Below are positions 19,836 to 28,881 of a DNA stretch of 39,605 nt, one piece after another. This DNA is from Candidatus Thiosymbion sp. (GTDB lineage: Bacteria > Pseudomonadota > Gammaproteobacteria > Chromatiales > Chromatiaceae). The DNA is taken from the NCBI GenBank assembly GCA_018435665.1, contig JAHDND010000099.1, positions 1-39,605 of the forward strand. The letters are read 5' to 3'. The notes beneath the pieces are model-generated. The model ran no database searches. It worked only from the letters and a program-made list of their open reading frames with translations, and was not told where the DNA came from. Numbering within the stretch: position 1 is the first letter of the stretch; the number at the start of each line of letters is the position of its first letter. The position numbers were made by a program, and so were the translations under genes.

Positions 19836-20621
19836 TCATGACGCTGGGTCGGGTGGCGACCCGGTGCGGTCCTGGGTCAAAGGGACGGGGCAGCGCAAAG
19901 CCAATCGCTCCCCCCGGCGGACGATGCGGTAACCCTGCCCTTCCAGCTCCCGGCCATCGGCCTCCGAGGCATAGTGGTAGAGCACCAGGCGTTGCCGTTG
20001 TTCGGGCTTGTACTCCCGGGCCAGGTCCTCGCCGCCGGTATGGGAGGGATTGGGTCGGATACCGCAGTCGTGCAGGATAAACTCGCCCTGACTGGCATAG
20101 CGGTTGAGGATCTCCGGGATGGGCCGCGTGTCCCCGGTGAAGAGGAACCGTCCCTGGAGGGCCAGACCATAGGCGCCGAGGTATTCGTGATGGCGGACGG
20201 GAAAGACGTTGAAGAGCAGGTCCCGATGCCAGAAGCGCTCCGTGACCGGGATCAGATGAAAGACATCCCAGAAGTTGCATCCGCCCTCCGCCAGCAGATT
20301 GGGATAATCCGCCAGCCGGCGTTGCAGGACCGGGATGAGTTCGACGGGGACGAAGAGCCGCGGGGCCGCGGGCGGTTCGGGGGCGGTCGCCAGGCGGTAA
20401 AAAAGCCCTTCCAGGCCACCGATGTGGTCCAGGTGGGCATGGGTGATAAAGAGGGCACTGGGCAGGGTACCGTGAACCTCCAGGTAGGCGGGCAGGGTGT
20501 CCGGTCCACAGTCGATGAGCAGACAAGGCTCCTCGTCCCGTTCCAGGACCGCCGCGGACGATCCCAGGCTCGGGGCATGGGCGTTACCGACGCCAAGAAA
20601 GCGCAGATGGAAATCAGACAT
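19836..20621 (-). CDS. Metallo-beta-lactamase-fold hydrolase (RNase Z-like)
   Basis: A 261-residue MBL-fold enzyme. The zinc motif THAHLDHIGG holds H61, H63, D65 and H66. Further metal ligands are probably in VRHHEY, in the aspartate of LFTGDTRPI and in the histidine of LYHYAS near the C-terminus. The opening FLGVGNAHAPSLGSSAAVL resembles RNase Z/phosphodiesterase-like members, but the true substrate cannot be read from the motif. No signal peptide, so cytoplasmic. It precedes the NUDIX gene on the same strand and is divergent from phoB. Confidence 0.8.
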   Translation of the reverse strand: MSDFHLRFLGVGNAHAPSLGSSAAVLERDEEPCLLIDCGPDTLPAYLEVHGTLPSALFITHAHLDHIGGLEGLFYRLATAPEPPAAPRLFVPVELIPVLQRRLADYPNLLAEGGCNFWDVFHLIPVTERFWHRDLLFNVFPVRHHEYLGAYGLALQGRFLFTGDTRPIPEILNRYASQGEFILHDCGIRPNPSHTGGEDLAREYKPEQRQRLVLYHYASEADGRELEGQGYRIVRRGERLALRCPVPLTQDRTGSPPDPAS

Positions 20622-20802
20622 GAGGGCTTATCGCGTGCGGCAGCGGGTTGGACCCCAGGGGGCGAGCGGAGCAGGGCCCATCATAACCTGGCTTGACCTG
20701 ACGGGGACTCAGCCGCCACGACCCCGGTGGCGCACCCGCCATGAGATGTTCGGAGGCGACGCCGGGGTCCAGGGCGAGGGCTCAGGGGGAGGGAGTCCCG
20801 GT

Positions 20803-20835
20803 CGTCACATCCTTGTCACGGGATCTTCATACAAT
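20803..20835 (+). promoter_or_regulatory. Pho box and -10 of phoB
   Basis: Two direct heptamers, CGTCACA (20803-20809) and TGTCACG (20814-20820), are separated by four bases, an 11-bp period, and resemble the PhoB half-site CTGTCAT. TACAAT (20830-20835) follows nine bases later. A Pho box about ten bases upstream of a -10 with no proper -35 is the layout of PhoB-activated promoters, so phoB is probably autoactivated. Confidence 0.65.
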
Positions 20836-20911
20836 AGGCTTCTGGTAATGAGGTTCTCCACGGCCTTTCCCCTGCCGCGCTCCCGCTGCGACCTTCCGGA
20901 CCCTGAGCACC

Positions 20912-21598
20912 ATGGCGACCATCCTTATCGTCGACGACGAACCCGACATACGTGAAGTCATTCGTTTTGCCCTGGAGGGAACCGGCTTTCGTGTCCTGGA
21001 AGCGGGTCACGCCGACGAGGCCCGCAAGCTGATGCAGTCCGAGGAGCCGGATCTCATCCTCCTCGACTGGATGCTGCCCGGCCGCTCTGGTCTGGAACTG
21101 GCCCAGCAACTCAAGCAGAACCCCAAGAGCCGGGGCATCCCCATCATCATGGTCAGCGCCCGGGGCGAGGAGGAGGACCGCATCCGCGGTCTGGAGACGG
21201 GGGCCGATGACTATATCGCCAAGCCCTTTTCGCCGCGGGAGATGGTGGCCCGGGTCAACGCCGTCCTGCGCCGCTCCAAACCAGAGGAGTCCTCCGACCA
21301 GATCGAGATCGGTGGCTTGCGGATCGACAACGTCAGCCATCGCGTTACCGCCGAGGGGCAGCGGATCGACGTGGCCCCCACGGAGTTCCGCCTGCTCCAT
21401 TTCCTCATGAGCCATGCCGAGCGCGCCTTCACCCGCTCCCAACTGCTGGATCAGGTGTGGGGGGAGCAGATCTACGTCGAGGAGCGCACCGTGGACGTCC
21501 ATGTCCGTCGCCTGCGCAAGGCCCTGGAGGAAACCGGCCACGACAACCTGCTGCAGACGGTGCGCGGGGTGGGTTACCGTTTCTCCGACAAACCCTGA
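20912..21598 (+). CDS. phoB: Phosphate-regulon response regulator PhoB
   Basis: A 228-residue OmpR-family response regulator, the PhoB length. The receiver domain (1-122) has the acidic pair at residues 8-9, the phospho-acceptor D52 in LILLDWMLPG and the lysine of YIAKPFSPRE. The C-terminal winged helix shows VAPTEFRLLHFLMSH, RSQLLDQVWG and the DNA-contact stretch EERTVDVHVRRLRKAL typical of PhoB. It activates phosphate-scavenging genes when phosphorylated by PhoR. A Pho-box promoter lies upstream. Unusually, no phoR follows: the next gene on the strand is proS, 315 bp away. Confidence 0.93.
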   Translation: MATILIVDDEPDIREVIRFALEGTGFRVLEAGHADEARKLMQSEEPDLILLDWMLPGRSGLELAQQLKQNPKSRGIPIIMVSARGEEEDRIRGLETGADDYIAKPFSPREMVARVNAVLRRSKPEESSDQIEIGGLRIDNVSHRVTAEGQRIDVAPTEFRLLHFLMSHAERAFTRSQLLDQVWGEQIYVEERTVDVHVRRLRKALEETGHDNLLQTVRGVGYRFSDKP

Positions 21599-21853
21599 CC
21601 GCAGCCCCTTTCCGGCCGCGAGGTCCCCTCGCCCTCGCCCGCACGGCCCCTGCATCCCCGCTCCCTTCACCCACTGCCCCTGAGTTACTTGACCCTGCGC
21701 CCACTGTCCCAGCCTTATCTGCCCCCGCTCGCGCTTCCAGCCACATCCCGTTCCCCGCCGTCTTTTTTCTGGCCCCGGTCGTAAATCCTCGCCCTCGCGA
21801 CCCGGAGACCAAGGCGCTCGATCGCCTCCCGGATCGGGCGCGAAGCCAAGCGC
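21599..21853. other. C-rich low-complexity spacer between phoB and proS
   Basis: About 250 bp with a loose repeat of C-rich blocks such as CCCACTG and CCCCTGA on the plus strand. I find no gene with a convincing start and no phoR remnant. Its texture is like the degenerate repeats found inside several coding genes here, but without a clear fixed period. Confidence 0.4.
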
Positions 21854-21882
21854 TTGTTACCGCGTGCGGGGCTACCTACAAT
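21854..21882 (+). promoter_or_regulatory. Sigma-70-type promoter of proS
   Basis: TTGTTA (21854-21859) and TACAAT (21877-21882) are separated by 17 bp, an ideal spacing. The -10 ends 31 bp before the proS ATG. This also argues that the proS protein starts at 21914 and not at the in-frame upstream codons. Confidence 0.7.
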
Positions 21883-21913
21883 GGGCGCCTTTTTTACCCC
21901 TGGCTCATCCCCC

Positions 21914-23821
21914 ATGCGCACTTCCCGCTTCCCCCTGCAGACCCTCAAGGAGACCCCCGCGGACGCGGAGGTGGCCAGCCATCGGCTGATGCTGCGGGCG
22001 GGCATGATCCGCAAGCTGGCGGCGGGGCTCTACACCTGGCTGCCCCTAGGGCTGCGGGTGCTGCGCAAGGTGGAGCGCATCGTCCGGGAGGAGATGGACC
22101 GCGCCGGGGCCCTGGAGGTGCTGATGCCGGCGGTGCAGCCGGCGGAGCTGTGGCAGGAGTCGGGACGCTGGGAGCAGTACGGGCCCGAGTTGTTGCGCAT
22201 CAAGGACCGCCATCAGCGCGAATTTTGCTTCGGCCCTACCCACGAAGAGATCATCACCGACCTGGCGCGCCGGGAGCTGCGCAGCTACAAGCAGTTGCCG
22301 GTGAACTTCTACCAGATCCAGACCAAGTTCCGCGATGAGATCCGCCCTCGCTTCGGCGTCATGCGGGCGCGGGAGTTCCTGATGAAGGATGCCTACTCCT
22401 TCCATCTCGATCGGGAGTCCCTAGCGGAGACCTACCAGGTGATGCACGCCACCTACAGCCGCATCTTTCAGCGCTGCGGCCTGGACTTCCGCCCGGTGCA
22501 GGCGGACACGGGGTCCATCGGCGGGCGGGCCTCCCATGAATTCCATGTCCTGGCGGACTCGGGCGAGGATGCCATCGTCTTCTCCGACGCCAGCGACTAC
22601 GCCGCCAATATCGAACTGGCGGAGGCCCTGCCCCTGGCGCCCAACCTCCCCGCCCCGACCCAGGCCAAGCGGCTGGTGGACACGCCGGATGCCCGGACCA
22701 TCCAGGAACTGGTGGCCCAGTTCGGCCAGCCCATCGAGCACACCATCAAGACCCTGGTGGTGGCCGCGGCCACGGACGCCATGGGAGACGGAAACCCTGC
22801 CTCCCCCGATCTGGGGCTGGGTTTGGGCGGCCCCCAATCGGGGGCGGTGGGCTCCTCGCCGGGAACCTCGACCACGGCCCTGTCCGCGGCGGCTGGAACC
22901 TCATCCGAGGCGCCGACCGTCCCCGGCGGCACCGGCGCCGCCGGCACGCCCCGCCTCATCGCCTTGCTGGTGCGCGGCGATCACGAGCTCAACCCGATCA
23001 AGGCGGAAAAGCTGCCCCAGGTGGCCAAGCCCCTGCGGATGGCGACGGAGGAGGAGATCCGCGCCGCCATCGGCGCCGGGCCCGGCTCCCTGGGCCCCCT
23101 CAACCTGCCCATCCCCTGTATCGCCGATCGCACCGTGGCGGTCACCGCCGACTTCAGCGCCGGGGCCAACCAGGATGGCAAGCACTGGTTCGGCCTCAAC
23201 TGGGGCCGGGACCTGCCCCTGCCCCCGGTCGCCGACCTGCGCAGCGTGGTCGAGGGTGACCCCAGCCCGGACGGCCAGGGCCGCCTGACCATCGCCCGCG
23301 GCATCGAGGTCGGTCACATCTTCCAGCTGGGCCAGAAATACAGCGAGGCCCTCAAGGCCACGGTCCTGGACGAGTCCGGCCGCGCCCTGACCCTGGAGAT
23401 GGGCTGCTACGGCATTGGCGTCTCCCGGGTGGTGGCCGCCGCCATCGAGCAGCACCATGACGAGCGCGGCATCGCCTGGCCGGAGGCCATCGCCCCCTTC
23501 CAGGTCGCCCTGGTGCCGATGAAGCTGCACAAGTCCTACCGGGTGCGGGAGGCGTCCGAGGCCCTCTACCAGGAACTGACCGCCGCCGGCATCGAGGTCC
23601 TATTCGACGACCGGGACGAGCGCCCCGGCTTCATGTTCGCGGACATGGAACTGATCGGCATCCCCCACCGCCTGGTGGTCGGGGACAAGGGGCTCGATCA
23701 GGGGGTGCTGGAATACAAGGGCCGCCGGGACGCGGACCTGACCCTGGTGCCCATCGCCGAGGTCCTGCCCTTCCTGCGCGAGCGCCTCACCGCGCCGGGC
23801 ACCGGATCGTCGCGGTCTTAA
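21914..23821 (+). CDS. proS: Prolyl-tRNA synthetase with low-complexity insert
   Basis: Class II prolyl-tRNA synthetase of the bacterial type, 635 residues. Motif 1 lies around [23 protein letters not shown] (seen in blocks). Motif 2 is [21 protein letters not shown] in blocks, with the family's RPRFG. Motif 3 is the C-terminal [10 protein letters not shown]. The editing (INS) domain typical of the bacterial form sits between motifs 2 and 3. Within it, about residues 288-346 are a Gly/Ser/Thr/Pro-rich low-complexity block. E. coli ProRS is about 572 residues as I recall, so the excess is about the size of that block. A good promoter is 31 bp upstream. The ATG at 21914 follows a weak Shine-Dalgarno. 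Confidence 0.95.
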   Translation: MRTSRFPLQTLKETPADAEVASHRLMLRAGMIRKLAAGLYTWLPLGLRVLRKVERIVREEMDRAGALEVLMPAVQPAELWQESGRWEQYGPELLRIKDRHQREFCFGPTHEEIITDLARRELRSYKQLPVNFYQIQTKFRDEIRPRFGVMRAREFLMKDAYSFHLDRESLAETYQVMHATYSRIFQRCGLDFRPVQADTGSIGGRASHEFHVLADSGEDAIVFSDASDYAANIELAEALPLAPNLPAPTQAKRLVDTPDARTIQELVAQFGQPIEHTIKTLVVAAATDAMGDGNPASPDLGLGLGGPQSGAVGSSPGTSTTALSAAAGTSSEAPTVPGGTGAAGTPRLIALLVRGDHELNPIKAEKLPQVAKPLRMATEEEIRAAIGAGPGSLGPLNLPIPCIADRTVAVTADFSAGANQDGKHWFGLNWGRDLPLPPVADLRSVVEGDPSPDGQGRLTIARGIEVGHIFQLGQKYSEALKATVLDESGRALTLEMGCYGIGVSRVVAAAIEQHHDERGIAWPEAIAPFQVALVPMKLHKSYRVREASEALYQELTAAGIEVLFDDRDERPGFMFADMELIGIPHRLVVGDKGLDQGVLEYKGRRDADLTLVPIAEVLPFLRERLTAPGTGSSRS

Positions 23822-23929
23822 TCCCGCCGCGCCCCGCCCATCCCCACTCACCCCGTTCCCCGATGGGTTGCCCGCATGGCCATGCGGTGCCTTCCCCCGT
23901 CAGGGCACTAGCCCCAGGACACGCCCACC

Positions 23930-24442
23930 ATGCGTCAGGAAGCCTTCAGTTACGAACAACTGCTGCAATGCGGCCGGGGGGAGATGTTCGGCCCGGGCAA
24001 CGCCCAGTTGCCGACGCCCAACATGCTCATGCTCGACCGCATCGTCCGCATCAGCGACGAGGGCGGTGCCTTCGGCAAGGGCGAGATCCTCGCGGAACTG
24101 GATATCCACCCCGGGCTCTGGTTCTTCGACTGCCACTTCCCCGGCGACCCGGTCATGCCGGGCTGTCTGGGGCTGGACGCCACCTGGCAACTGGTGGGCT
24201 TCTTCCTGGGCTGGATCGGCAACCCAGGTCGCGGCCGCGCCCTGGGCGTGGGCGAGGTCAAATTCACCGGCCAGGTCCTGCCGACGGCGAAGCGGGTCAC
24301 CTATCAGATCGACATGAAGCGGGTCATCGCCCGGAAACTGGTGCTCGGCATCGCCGATGGCAGCGTGGCCGTGGATGGGCGGGAGATCTATACCATGAAG
24401 GACCTGCGGGTAGGCCTATTCACCAGCACCGAGGGCTTTTGA
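23930..24442 (+). CDS. fabA: 3-hydroxydecanoyl-ACP dehydratase/isomerase FabA
   Basis: FabA, 170 residues, the normal length. It dehydrates 3-hydroxydecanoyl-ACP and isomerises trans-2- to cis-3-decenoyl-ACP, the entry point of anaerobic unsaturated fatty acid synthesis. The hot-dog fold signature [16 protein letters not shown] contains the catalytic His69 and Asp83. [10 protein letters not shown] near 32-41 and the end [13 protein letters not shown] are typical. The Shine-Dalgarno is weak. No fabB follows, although the two are often adjacent; the next gene, dsbC, is convergent, 53 bp away. Confidence 0.97.
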   Translation: MRQEAFSYEQLLQCGRGEMFGPGNAQLPTPNMLMLDRIVRISDEGGAFGKGEILAELDIHPGLWFFDCHFPGDPVMPGCLGLDATWQLVGFFLGWIGNPGRGRALGVGEVKFTGQVLPTAKRVTYQIDMKRVIARKLVLGIADGSVAVDGREIYTMKDLRVGLFTSTEGF

Positions 24443-24495
24443 GGGGGCGGGAGAGGATCGGCATCCTTGCCCCTCCGAGCCGTCCGCGGCGGCGG

Positions 24496-25266
24496 CTAGC
24501 CCCCCAGCTTCTCCTTGAGCATGGTCGCCAGGCGCTTGGGCGGGACATAACCGGGGATCATCTCGCCATTTTCCAGGACGATGGCCGGGGTACCGGAGAC
24601 CCCCATCGCCTCGCCCATCTCCAGGTGCTCCTTGACCGGATTGGCGCATTTCTTGTCCGGGACTGACTTGCCAGCCTTGGCATCGGTCAGGGCCGCCCGG
24701 CGATCGTCGGCACACCAGACGGACACGGCCTTGTCGAAGGAGGGGGAACCCACCCCCGCCCGCGGGTAGAAGAGGTAGCGGACCTTGATCCCCTCGGCGT
24801 TGTAACCCGCCATGTCGCCATGCAGCTTGCGGCAGTAACCGCAGTCGATATCGGTGAAGACCGTGACGGTGTAGGTGGGCTTACCCTCCGGGGCGAAGAC
24901 GATCATCTGCTCCTCGCCGAGCTTGTTGATGGCCGCCGCCCGCTCCTTGGCCTCCTTCTGGCGCGCCTGCTCCAGGCGAGGGGAAGTCTCCGTCAGGTCT
25001 TCCTTGGTGGTCAGGTCGATCATCCGCCCCTGGACCATGTAGCGGCCGTCCTTGCTGACATAGAGCACGTCGGTGCCGATCAGGACCTCGAAGAGACCGG
25101 GCACCGGCGTCTCGTGGACGCTGTCGACCTCGTACTCGGGCAAGATCTGCGCCAGGCTCTTCTTGATGATGGCGGGGTCCGCCGCGGCCTGAGCGGCGCA
25201 GAGGGAGAGGACAGCGCCGGCCAGCAGGGTCTGGAGGGGGGCCTTGATCGTGGAATTCATTCGCAT
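24496..25266 (-). CDS. dsbC: Periplasmic thiol:disulfide isomerase DsbC
   Basis: DsbC-like protein, 256 residues including a signal peptide with cleavage probably after AAQAAA (about residue 29). The N-terminal dimerisation domain (about 30-90) is followed by a charged helical linker rich in Lys/Glu/Arg, then a thioredoxin domain with active site CGYC at residues 142-145 and the cis-proline loop SGTPAIV. Two more cysteines (VWCADD and KKCANP) match the structural disulfide of DsbC. It reshuffles wrong disulfides and is kept reduced by DsbD. ATG 25260, two codons inside, is an alternative start. It lies 36 bp downstream of yajQ on the same strand. Confidence 0.93.
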   Translation of the reverse strand: MRMNSTIKAPLQTLLAGAVLSLCAAQAAADPAIIKKSLAQILPEYEVDSVHETPVPGLFEVLIGTDVLYVSKDGRYMVQGRMIDLTTKEDLTETSPRLEQARQKEAKERAAAINKLGEEQMIVFAPEGKPTYTVTVFTDIDCGYCRKLHGDMAGYNAEGIKVRYLFYPRAGVGSPSFDKAVSVWCADDRRAALTDAKAGKSVPDKKCANPVKEHLEMGEAMGVSGTPAIVLENGEMIPGYVPPKRLATMLKEKLGG

Positions 25267-25302
25267 GGATAGGTCTCTGTAAAGTGCGTCTCTGAAGGGG
25301 GA

Positions 25303-25788
25303 TTAGTCTCTGAAATTGCTGTATTTGAGGGGCAAGCCCCCCCAATCGCCCTCGCGCAAGTGCGCGATGGCCGCCTGCAAGTCGTCGCGGTTCTTGCCCG
25401 TGACCCGTAACTGGTCGCCCTGGATCTGGGCCTGGACCTTGAGCTTACTGGCCTTGAGGGCCTTGATCATGTCCTTGGCCATCTCCGTGGCGATACCCTG
25501 TTTGAGGCCCACCTCCTGGCGGGCGGCGCTCAGGCTGGTGGTGGGTTCCTTGACATCCAGGCTGCCGATGTCGACCCCGCGTTTGACCAGCTTCTGGCGG
25601 AGAATATCCATCATCTGCCGCAACTGGAACTCCCGTTCCGTGCTCAGCTTGATGACCTCGCCAGCCAGTTCGAAGCTCGCCTTGATGCCCTTGAAGTCAA
25701 ACCGGGTGCCCACCTCGCGGTTGGCCTGATCCACGGCGTTGCGGACCTCGTGCAGGTCCACTTCCGAAACCACGTCAAATGACGGCAT
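25303..25788 (-). CDS. yajQ: YajQ-family nucleotide-binding protein
   Basis: YajQ, 161 residues, full length. Clear family features are the start MPSFDVVSEVDLHEVRNAVDQ (in blocks), TRFDFKG near residue 28, LKQGI and the end LPLKYSNFRD, which is almost invariant. Members bind nucleotides, and some bind cyclic di-GMP. The exact role is unsettled. ATG 25788 follows a GAGGA at a somewhat long distance. It lies between xerD (195 bp upstream) and dsbC (36 bp downstream), all on the minus strand. Confidence 0.95.
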   Translation of the reverse strand: MPSFDVVSEVDLHEVRNAVDQANREVGTRFDFKGIKASFELAGEVIKLSTEREFQLRQMMDILRQKLVKRGVDIGSLDVKEPTTSLSAARQEVGLKQGIATEMAKDMIKALKASKLKVQAQIQGDQLRVTGKNRDDLQAAIAHLREGDWGGLPLKYSNFRD

Positions 25789-25982
25789 AACGCTTCTATC
25801 CTCGCTGCGTCGGTTGGTGGCGCCGCCCCGTCCCTAGCCATGCGGGGGCCCTCACCGGCCAGGAAGGGGACTCACCTAGCCGGAATCCCGGCCCTTGGAG
25901 CCGCGCGCCCAAAGGGTGGCTACATTAGAGCATGGGCTGTCGCATTGCCAGCCCGTAAGCCGCAGAACGACCTCGAGGCCCC

Positions 25983-26885
25983 TCACCCCCGCGGATGGTG
26001 CCGGGCATGGAGTTGCTTGAGCCGTTCCCGGGCGACATGGGTGTAGATCTGGGTGGTGGAAAGATCGCTGTGGCCTAGCAGCATCTGCACCACCCGCAGA
26101 TCGGCGCCATGGTTGAGGAGGTGGGTGGCGAAGGCATGGCGCAGGGTGTGCGGCGACAGCTCCTTGTGGATGCCCGCCTCCAAGGCATAGCGCTTGATGA
26201 GTTGCCAGAAGGCCTGACGGGTCATGTGGTCGCTGCGGCCGGTGGGAAAGAGGTAGTCGCTGAGACGACCGCCCAGCAGGTCCTGGCGGGGACCGCGGAG
26301 GAAGTCCGCCAGCCAGGTGATGGCCTCCTCCCCAAGGGGCACCAGCCGCTCCTTGCCACCCTTGCCCATGACCCTTACCAGGCCCTGGGTCAGGCTGACC
26401 TGCCCGGGCTGGAGGTCAACCAGTTCGGAGACCCGCAGGCCGGTGGCATAGAGCACCTCCAGCATGGTGCGATCCCGGTGCCCCCGGGGGTCCTGGGCAT
26501 CCGGTGCCGCCAGCAGCCGTTCCACCTCGGCCTCGGTCAGGGTCCGGGGCAAGGGCCGTCCCAGGCGGGGGGCGTCGACCCGGGCGCTGGGGTCTTCGTG
26601 GATGGTGCCGAGGCGCAGCAGGTACTGATAGAACTGGCGCAGACAGGACAGGCGCCGCGCCGCGGAGCGGGGCTTGACGCCCTGCTGGGCAAGCAGGGTC
26701 AGGTAATCCAGCACCTCCAGGCGCGAGGCCCGATCGAGGCCCAGGCCATTACGCTCCCGGGCCAACCAGGCGGCAAAAGCGCGCAGATCGGACTGATAGG
26801 CCGCCAGGGTGTTGGCGCTCAGTCCCCGCTCCAGCCAGAGGGCATCGGCAAAGGCCTCGATGAGGGCCGGGTTGGCGTCAGCCAT
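25983..26885 (-). CDS. xerD: Site-specific tyrosine recombinase XerD
   Basis: XerD, 300 residues. It resolves chromosome dimers at dif together with XerC. The SAM-like core-binding domain (about 5-95) begins with FADALWLERGLSANTLAAY in blocks. The catalytic domain has Arg151 in ATGLRVSEL, the beta-hairpin lysine in GKGGKER (175 or 178), His246 and Arg249 in HTLRHAFATHLL, His272 in LLGHSDLSTTQIYTHV and the nucleophile Tyr281. All residues of the set are present, so the enzyme should be active. The order xerD-then-dsbC is common in gammaproteobacteria; here yajQ is in between. No integron or phage features are around it, so this is the housekeeping recombinase. Confidence 0.94.
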   Translation of the reverse strand: MADANPALIEAFADALWLERGLSANTLAAYQSDLRAFAAWLARERNGLGLDRASRLEVLDYLTLLAQQGVKPRSAARRLSCLRQFYQYLLRLGTIHEDPSARVDAPRLGRPLPRTLTEAEVERLLAAPDAQDPRGHRDRTMLEVLYATGLRVSELVDLQPGQVSLTQGLVRVMGKGGKERLVPLGEEAITWLADFLRGPRQDLLGGRLSDYLFPTGRSDHMTRQAFWQLIKRYALEAGIHKELSPHTLRHAFATHLLNHGADLRVVQMLLGHSDLSTTQIYTHVARERLKQLHARHHPRG

Positions 26886-26960
26886 GGCTTGGGTCAGTCA
26901 TGGCTTGGAGGGTTATCGTCATCGCACTTCAACTTGTGGCTTCCCCGGGTCGGGGGACGC

Positions 26961-27956
26961 TCATCCCTCAGCCCAGGGCACGGCCTCGTTGAGGCAGCGG
27001 ACGCGGGTGTAGCGCCCCTTCTCCAGGTGCAGGGCCGTAAAGTGGCCACGATTGGCGCAACCGGTATCCAGGGGATGGACCCGGTGCCGATCCGGGCGTT
27101 TATAGCCTTCGCGGTCGAGGCGGGCCCAATGGCCGAAGAGGATGGGGACTTTGGCGCTGGCGCGGCCCGGGACCAGAAACCAGGGCAGCGATCGCTTGTG
27201 CCCCTTGTGGCGGCGCCGCTCGCCGGTAAGGTCGAGTCGCCCGGCCACGTCGCACCAGCGCAGTTGGGTAAAGCAGTTGGCGATGTAACGCAGGCGATCC
27301 CAGCCGCGCAGATCGTCGCGCCACCGCCAGGGCCGGCCCAGGTGCAACTCCCGCAGGAGTTCCTCGTAGGAAGGGTTCTGCAGCAAAGCCTCCAGTTCCG
27401 CCGCCCGGGCCTTGGCGGTGGTCAGATCCCACTGGGGGGGCAGGCCGGCGTGGATCATGGCAAAATTCAGTTGTTCGTCGTGCCAGAGCAGGGGCTGATG
27501 ACGCAGCCAGAAGAGGAGTTCATCCCGGTCCCGGGCCTCCAGGATGCCGTCGAGGGTATCCTTCCTGCCGACATTCCCGGCGCCGGAGGCGGCGGTCAGG
27601 AGATAGAGATCGTGGTTGCCGAGCACAGTGACCGCGGCGGGACCCAGGCTGCGAACGAACCGCAGCAGGGTGAGGGAGTTGGGCCCCCGGTTGACCAGGT
27701 CACCGGTGAACCAGAGGTGGTCGATGGCGGGGTCGAAATCCAGCCGGTCCAGGAGGCGCAGCAGGTCGTCGAAGCAGCCCTGGACGTCGCCGATGGCATA
27801 GGTGGCGCCCTGGTCCTCCGCCGGAGACGCGCCCTTTGCCATCCGGGCGGACGCCTCCCCCTGGAACCCGTGCTCCGAGAGCCGTGTCCCCTCCCCTGCC
27901 CCTGCCCCTGCCCCTGACGGCATTTCGCTCCAATTACCGTGTCCGTCCTGATTCAT
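26961..27956 (-). CDS. apaH: Diadenosine tetraphosphatase ApaH with N-terminal extension
   Basis: Symmetrical Ap4A hydrolase, 331 residues. It splits Ap4A into two ADP and can remove Np4 caps from RNA. The phosphoesterase motifs are GDVQGC (56-61), GDLVNRGP (85-92) and GNHDLYLL (113-120), with IHAGLPP and FGHW further on. The usual start is a few residues before the first motif, so about 50 extra residues precede it. They include a (Gly-Ala) run encoded by four perfect CCCCTG hexamers. An internal Met at residue 39 (position 27842) with GGGGGAGG upstream would give a near-standard protein, so the extension may not be translated. It follows ogt on the same strand by about 100 bp. Confidence 0.92.
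   Translation of the reverse strand: MNQDGHGNWSEMPSGAGAGAGEGTRLSEHGFQGEASARMAKGASPAEDQGATYAIGDVQGCFDDLLRLLDRLDFDPAIDHLWFTGDLVNRGPNSLTLLRFVRSLGPAAVTVLGNHDLYLLTAASGAGNVGRKDTLDGILEARDRDELLFWLRHQPLLWHDEQLNFAMIHAGLPPQWDLTTAKARAAELEALLQNPSYEELLRELHLGRPWRWRDDLRGWDRLRYIANCFTQLRWCDVAGRLDLTGERRRHKGHKRSLPWFLVPGRASAKVPILFGHWARLDREGYKRPDRHRVHPLDTGCANRGHFTALHLEKGRYTRVRCLNEAVPWAEG
27893..27916 (-). repeat. (CCCCTG)4 microsatellite at the apaH 5' end
   Basis: Four perfect CCCCTG hexamers on the plus strand, read in apaH as an alternating Ala/Gly run at about residues 14-21. The length is a multiple of six, so changes in copy number keep the frame. Confidence 0.9.
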
Positions 27957-28053
27957 CTGGATATCATCCTCACGGTGGTTGGGGGTCCGATGCCCGGAAG
28001 GCCGGTCAGCGTTGGCCGGACTGTCTGCCTGACAATCATAAACGGCAATCTCC

Positions 28054-28824
28054 TCATACCTGGGGACCTAAGGGCCTGGTAGGCGCGGTCAGGGTCTCAC
28101 CATACCTATCGACACCGGTATCCGGGACTACCACGACACCTTCGTGCCGTAACAGCCAGCATTTGACCGCCAGCCGCTCACCCCCTCGCTCGCCGGCGAA
28201 ACCCCCGAGGCCGTCCCGCGCGACCACGCGATGGCAGGGCACCGCGATCAGGCAGGGGTTGGCGCGACAGGCCCCGCCGATGGCCCGGGGGCTGGTGCCC
28301 AACTCCCGGGCCAGGTCGCCATAGGTCCGGGTGGTTCCCGGCGGGATGGCCCGCAGCGCCGCCCAGACCCGGCGCTGAAAGTCCGTGCCCAGGGGCACCA
28401 CCGGGAGATCAAGACCCAGGGTGCCATCGCGGAAGTAGTCAGCAAGGGCCTGGCGGACCCAAGCGGGGGCGGTCCCGCCTGTCGGTGTGCTTGCCGTCAG
28501 CGAGTGGTCAGGAGACGACATCTGACCATGTCCCTGGCCCTGATTCTGTACCTGACCCTGCTCTAAACCAGGACCTGAAATTAAATCTGGACCTAAATCT
28601 GAACCTGAACCTGAATCTGAATCTAAACCTGAATCTGAAGCCAGACCTAAAGCTACAGCCGCTGTCGGGTCTGGATGTGTGCCCGAATCCAGGCTTAGGT
28701 CCAGCCGCTGGGCCGGGGGCTGGTCCCCCGTGGGCGCCAACTCCAGGCCGCGCAATTGGGGACCATCCCAGGTCACGATCAGGATTCCCAGCGGGGTCTC
28801 GATGGTGCCCGATTTCACGCCCAC
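28054..28824 (-). CDS. ogt: Methylated-DNA--protein-cysteine methyltransferase with repeat insert
   Basis: O6-alkylguanine DNA alkyltransferase, 256 residues against about 170 for E. coli Ogt. The C-terminal DNA-binding domain has TDFQRRVWAALRAIPPGTTRTYGDLA in blocks, the arginine-finger region RAIGGACRANP, the active-site PCHRVV with Cys197, and KCWLLRHEG. The N-terminal domain is interrupted by a low-complexity insert (about residues 45-118), rich in Asp-Ser, Gly-Gln and Leu-Gly. The insert comes from imperfect hexanucleotide repeats. About 25 extra residues follow the usual end. The start is GTG at 28824, with AGGAG ten bases upstream. It lies between the GTPase pair and apaH on the same strand. 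Confidence 0.9.
   Translation of the reverse strand: MGVKSGTIETPLGILIVTWDGPQLRGLELAPTGDQPPAQRLDLSLDSGTHPDPTAAVALGLASDSGLDSDSGSGSDLGPDLISGPGLEQGQVQNQGQGHGQMSSPDHSLTASTPTGGTAPAWVRQALADYFRDGTLGLDLPVVPLGTDFQRRVWAALRAIPPGTTRTYGDLARELGTSPRAIGGACRANPCLIAVPCHRVVARDGLGGFAGERGGERLAVKCWLLRHEGVVVVPDTGVDRYGETLTAPTRPLGPQV
28528..28650 (-). repeat. Degenerate hexanucleotide repeat inside ogt
   Basis: On the plus strand a run of diverged hexamers of the form CTGAAC, CTGAAT and CTAAAT, fairly AT-rich for this genome. In the ogt frame it codes for the Ser-Asp/Gly-Leu/Gly-Gln stretches of the insert. The frame is not broken by any stop. Confidence 0.7.
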
Positions 28825-28881
28825 TTATATGCTGCTCCTGATAGAACGCACCTGGTCACATGGCCGGTTGAGCCATATCGC

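Noticed and set aside
25983..26885. XerD as an integrase of a mobile element
   Set aside because: Length, residues and neighbours (yajQ, dsbC) fit the housekeeping dif recombinase, and no attachment repeats or phage genes are nearby.
27774..27794. GDVQGC in ApaH instead of the GDVHGC of E. coli
   Set aside because: From memory the His-to-Gln change is common in other proteobacterial ApaH proteins, so it is not treated as a defect.
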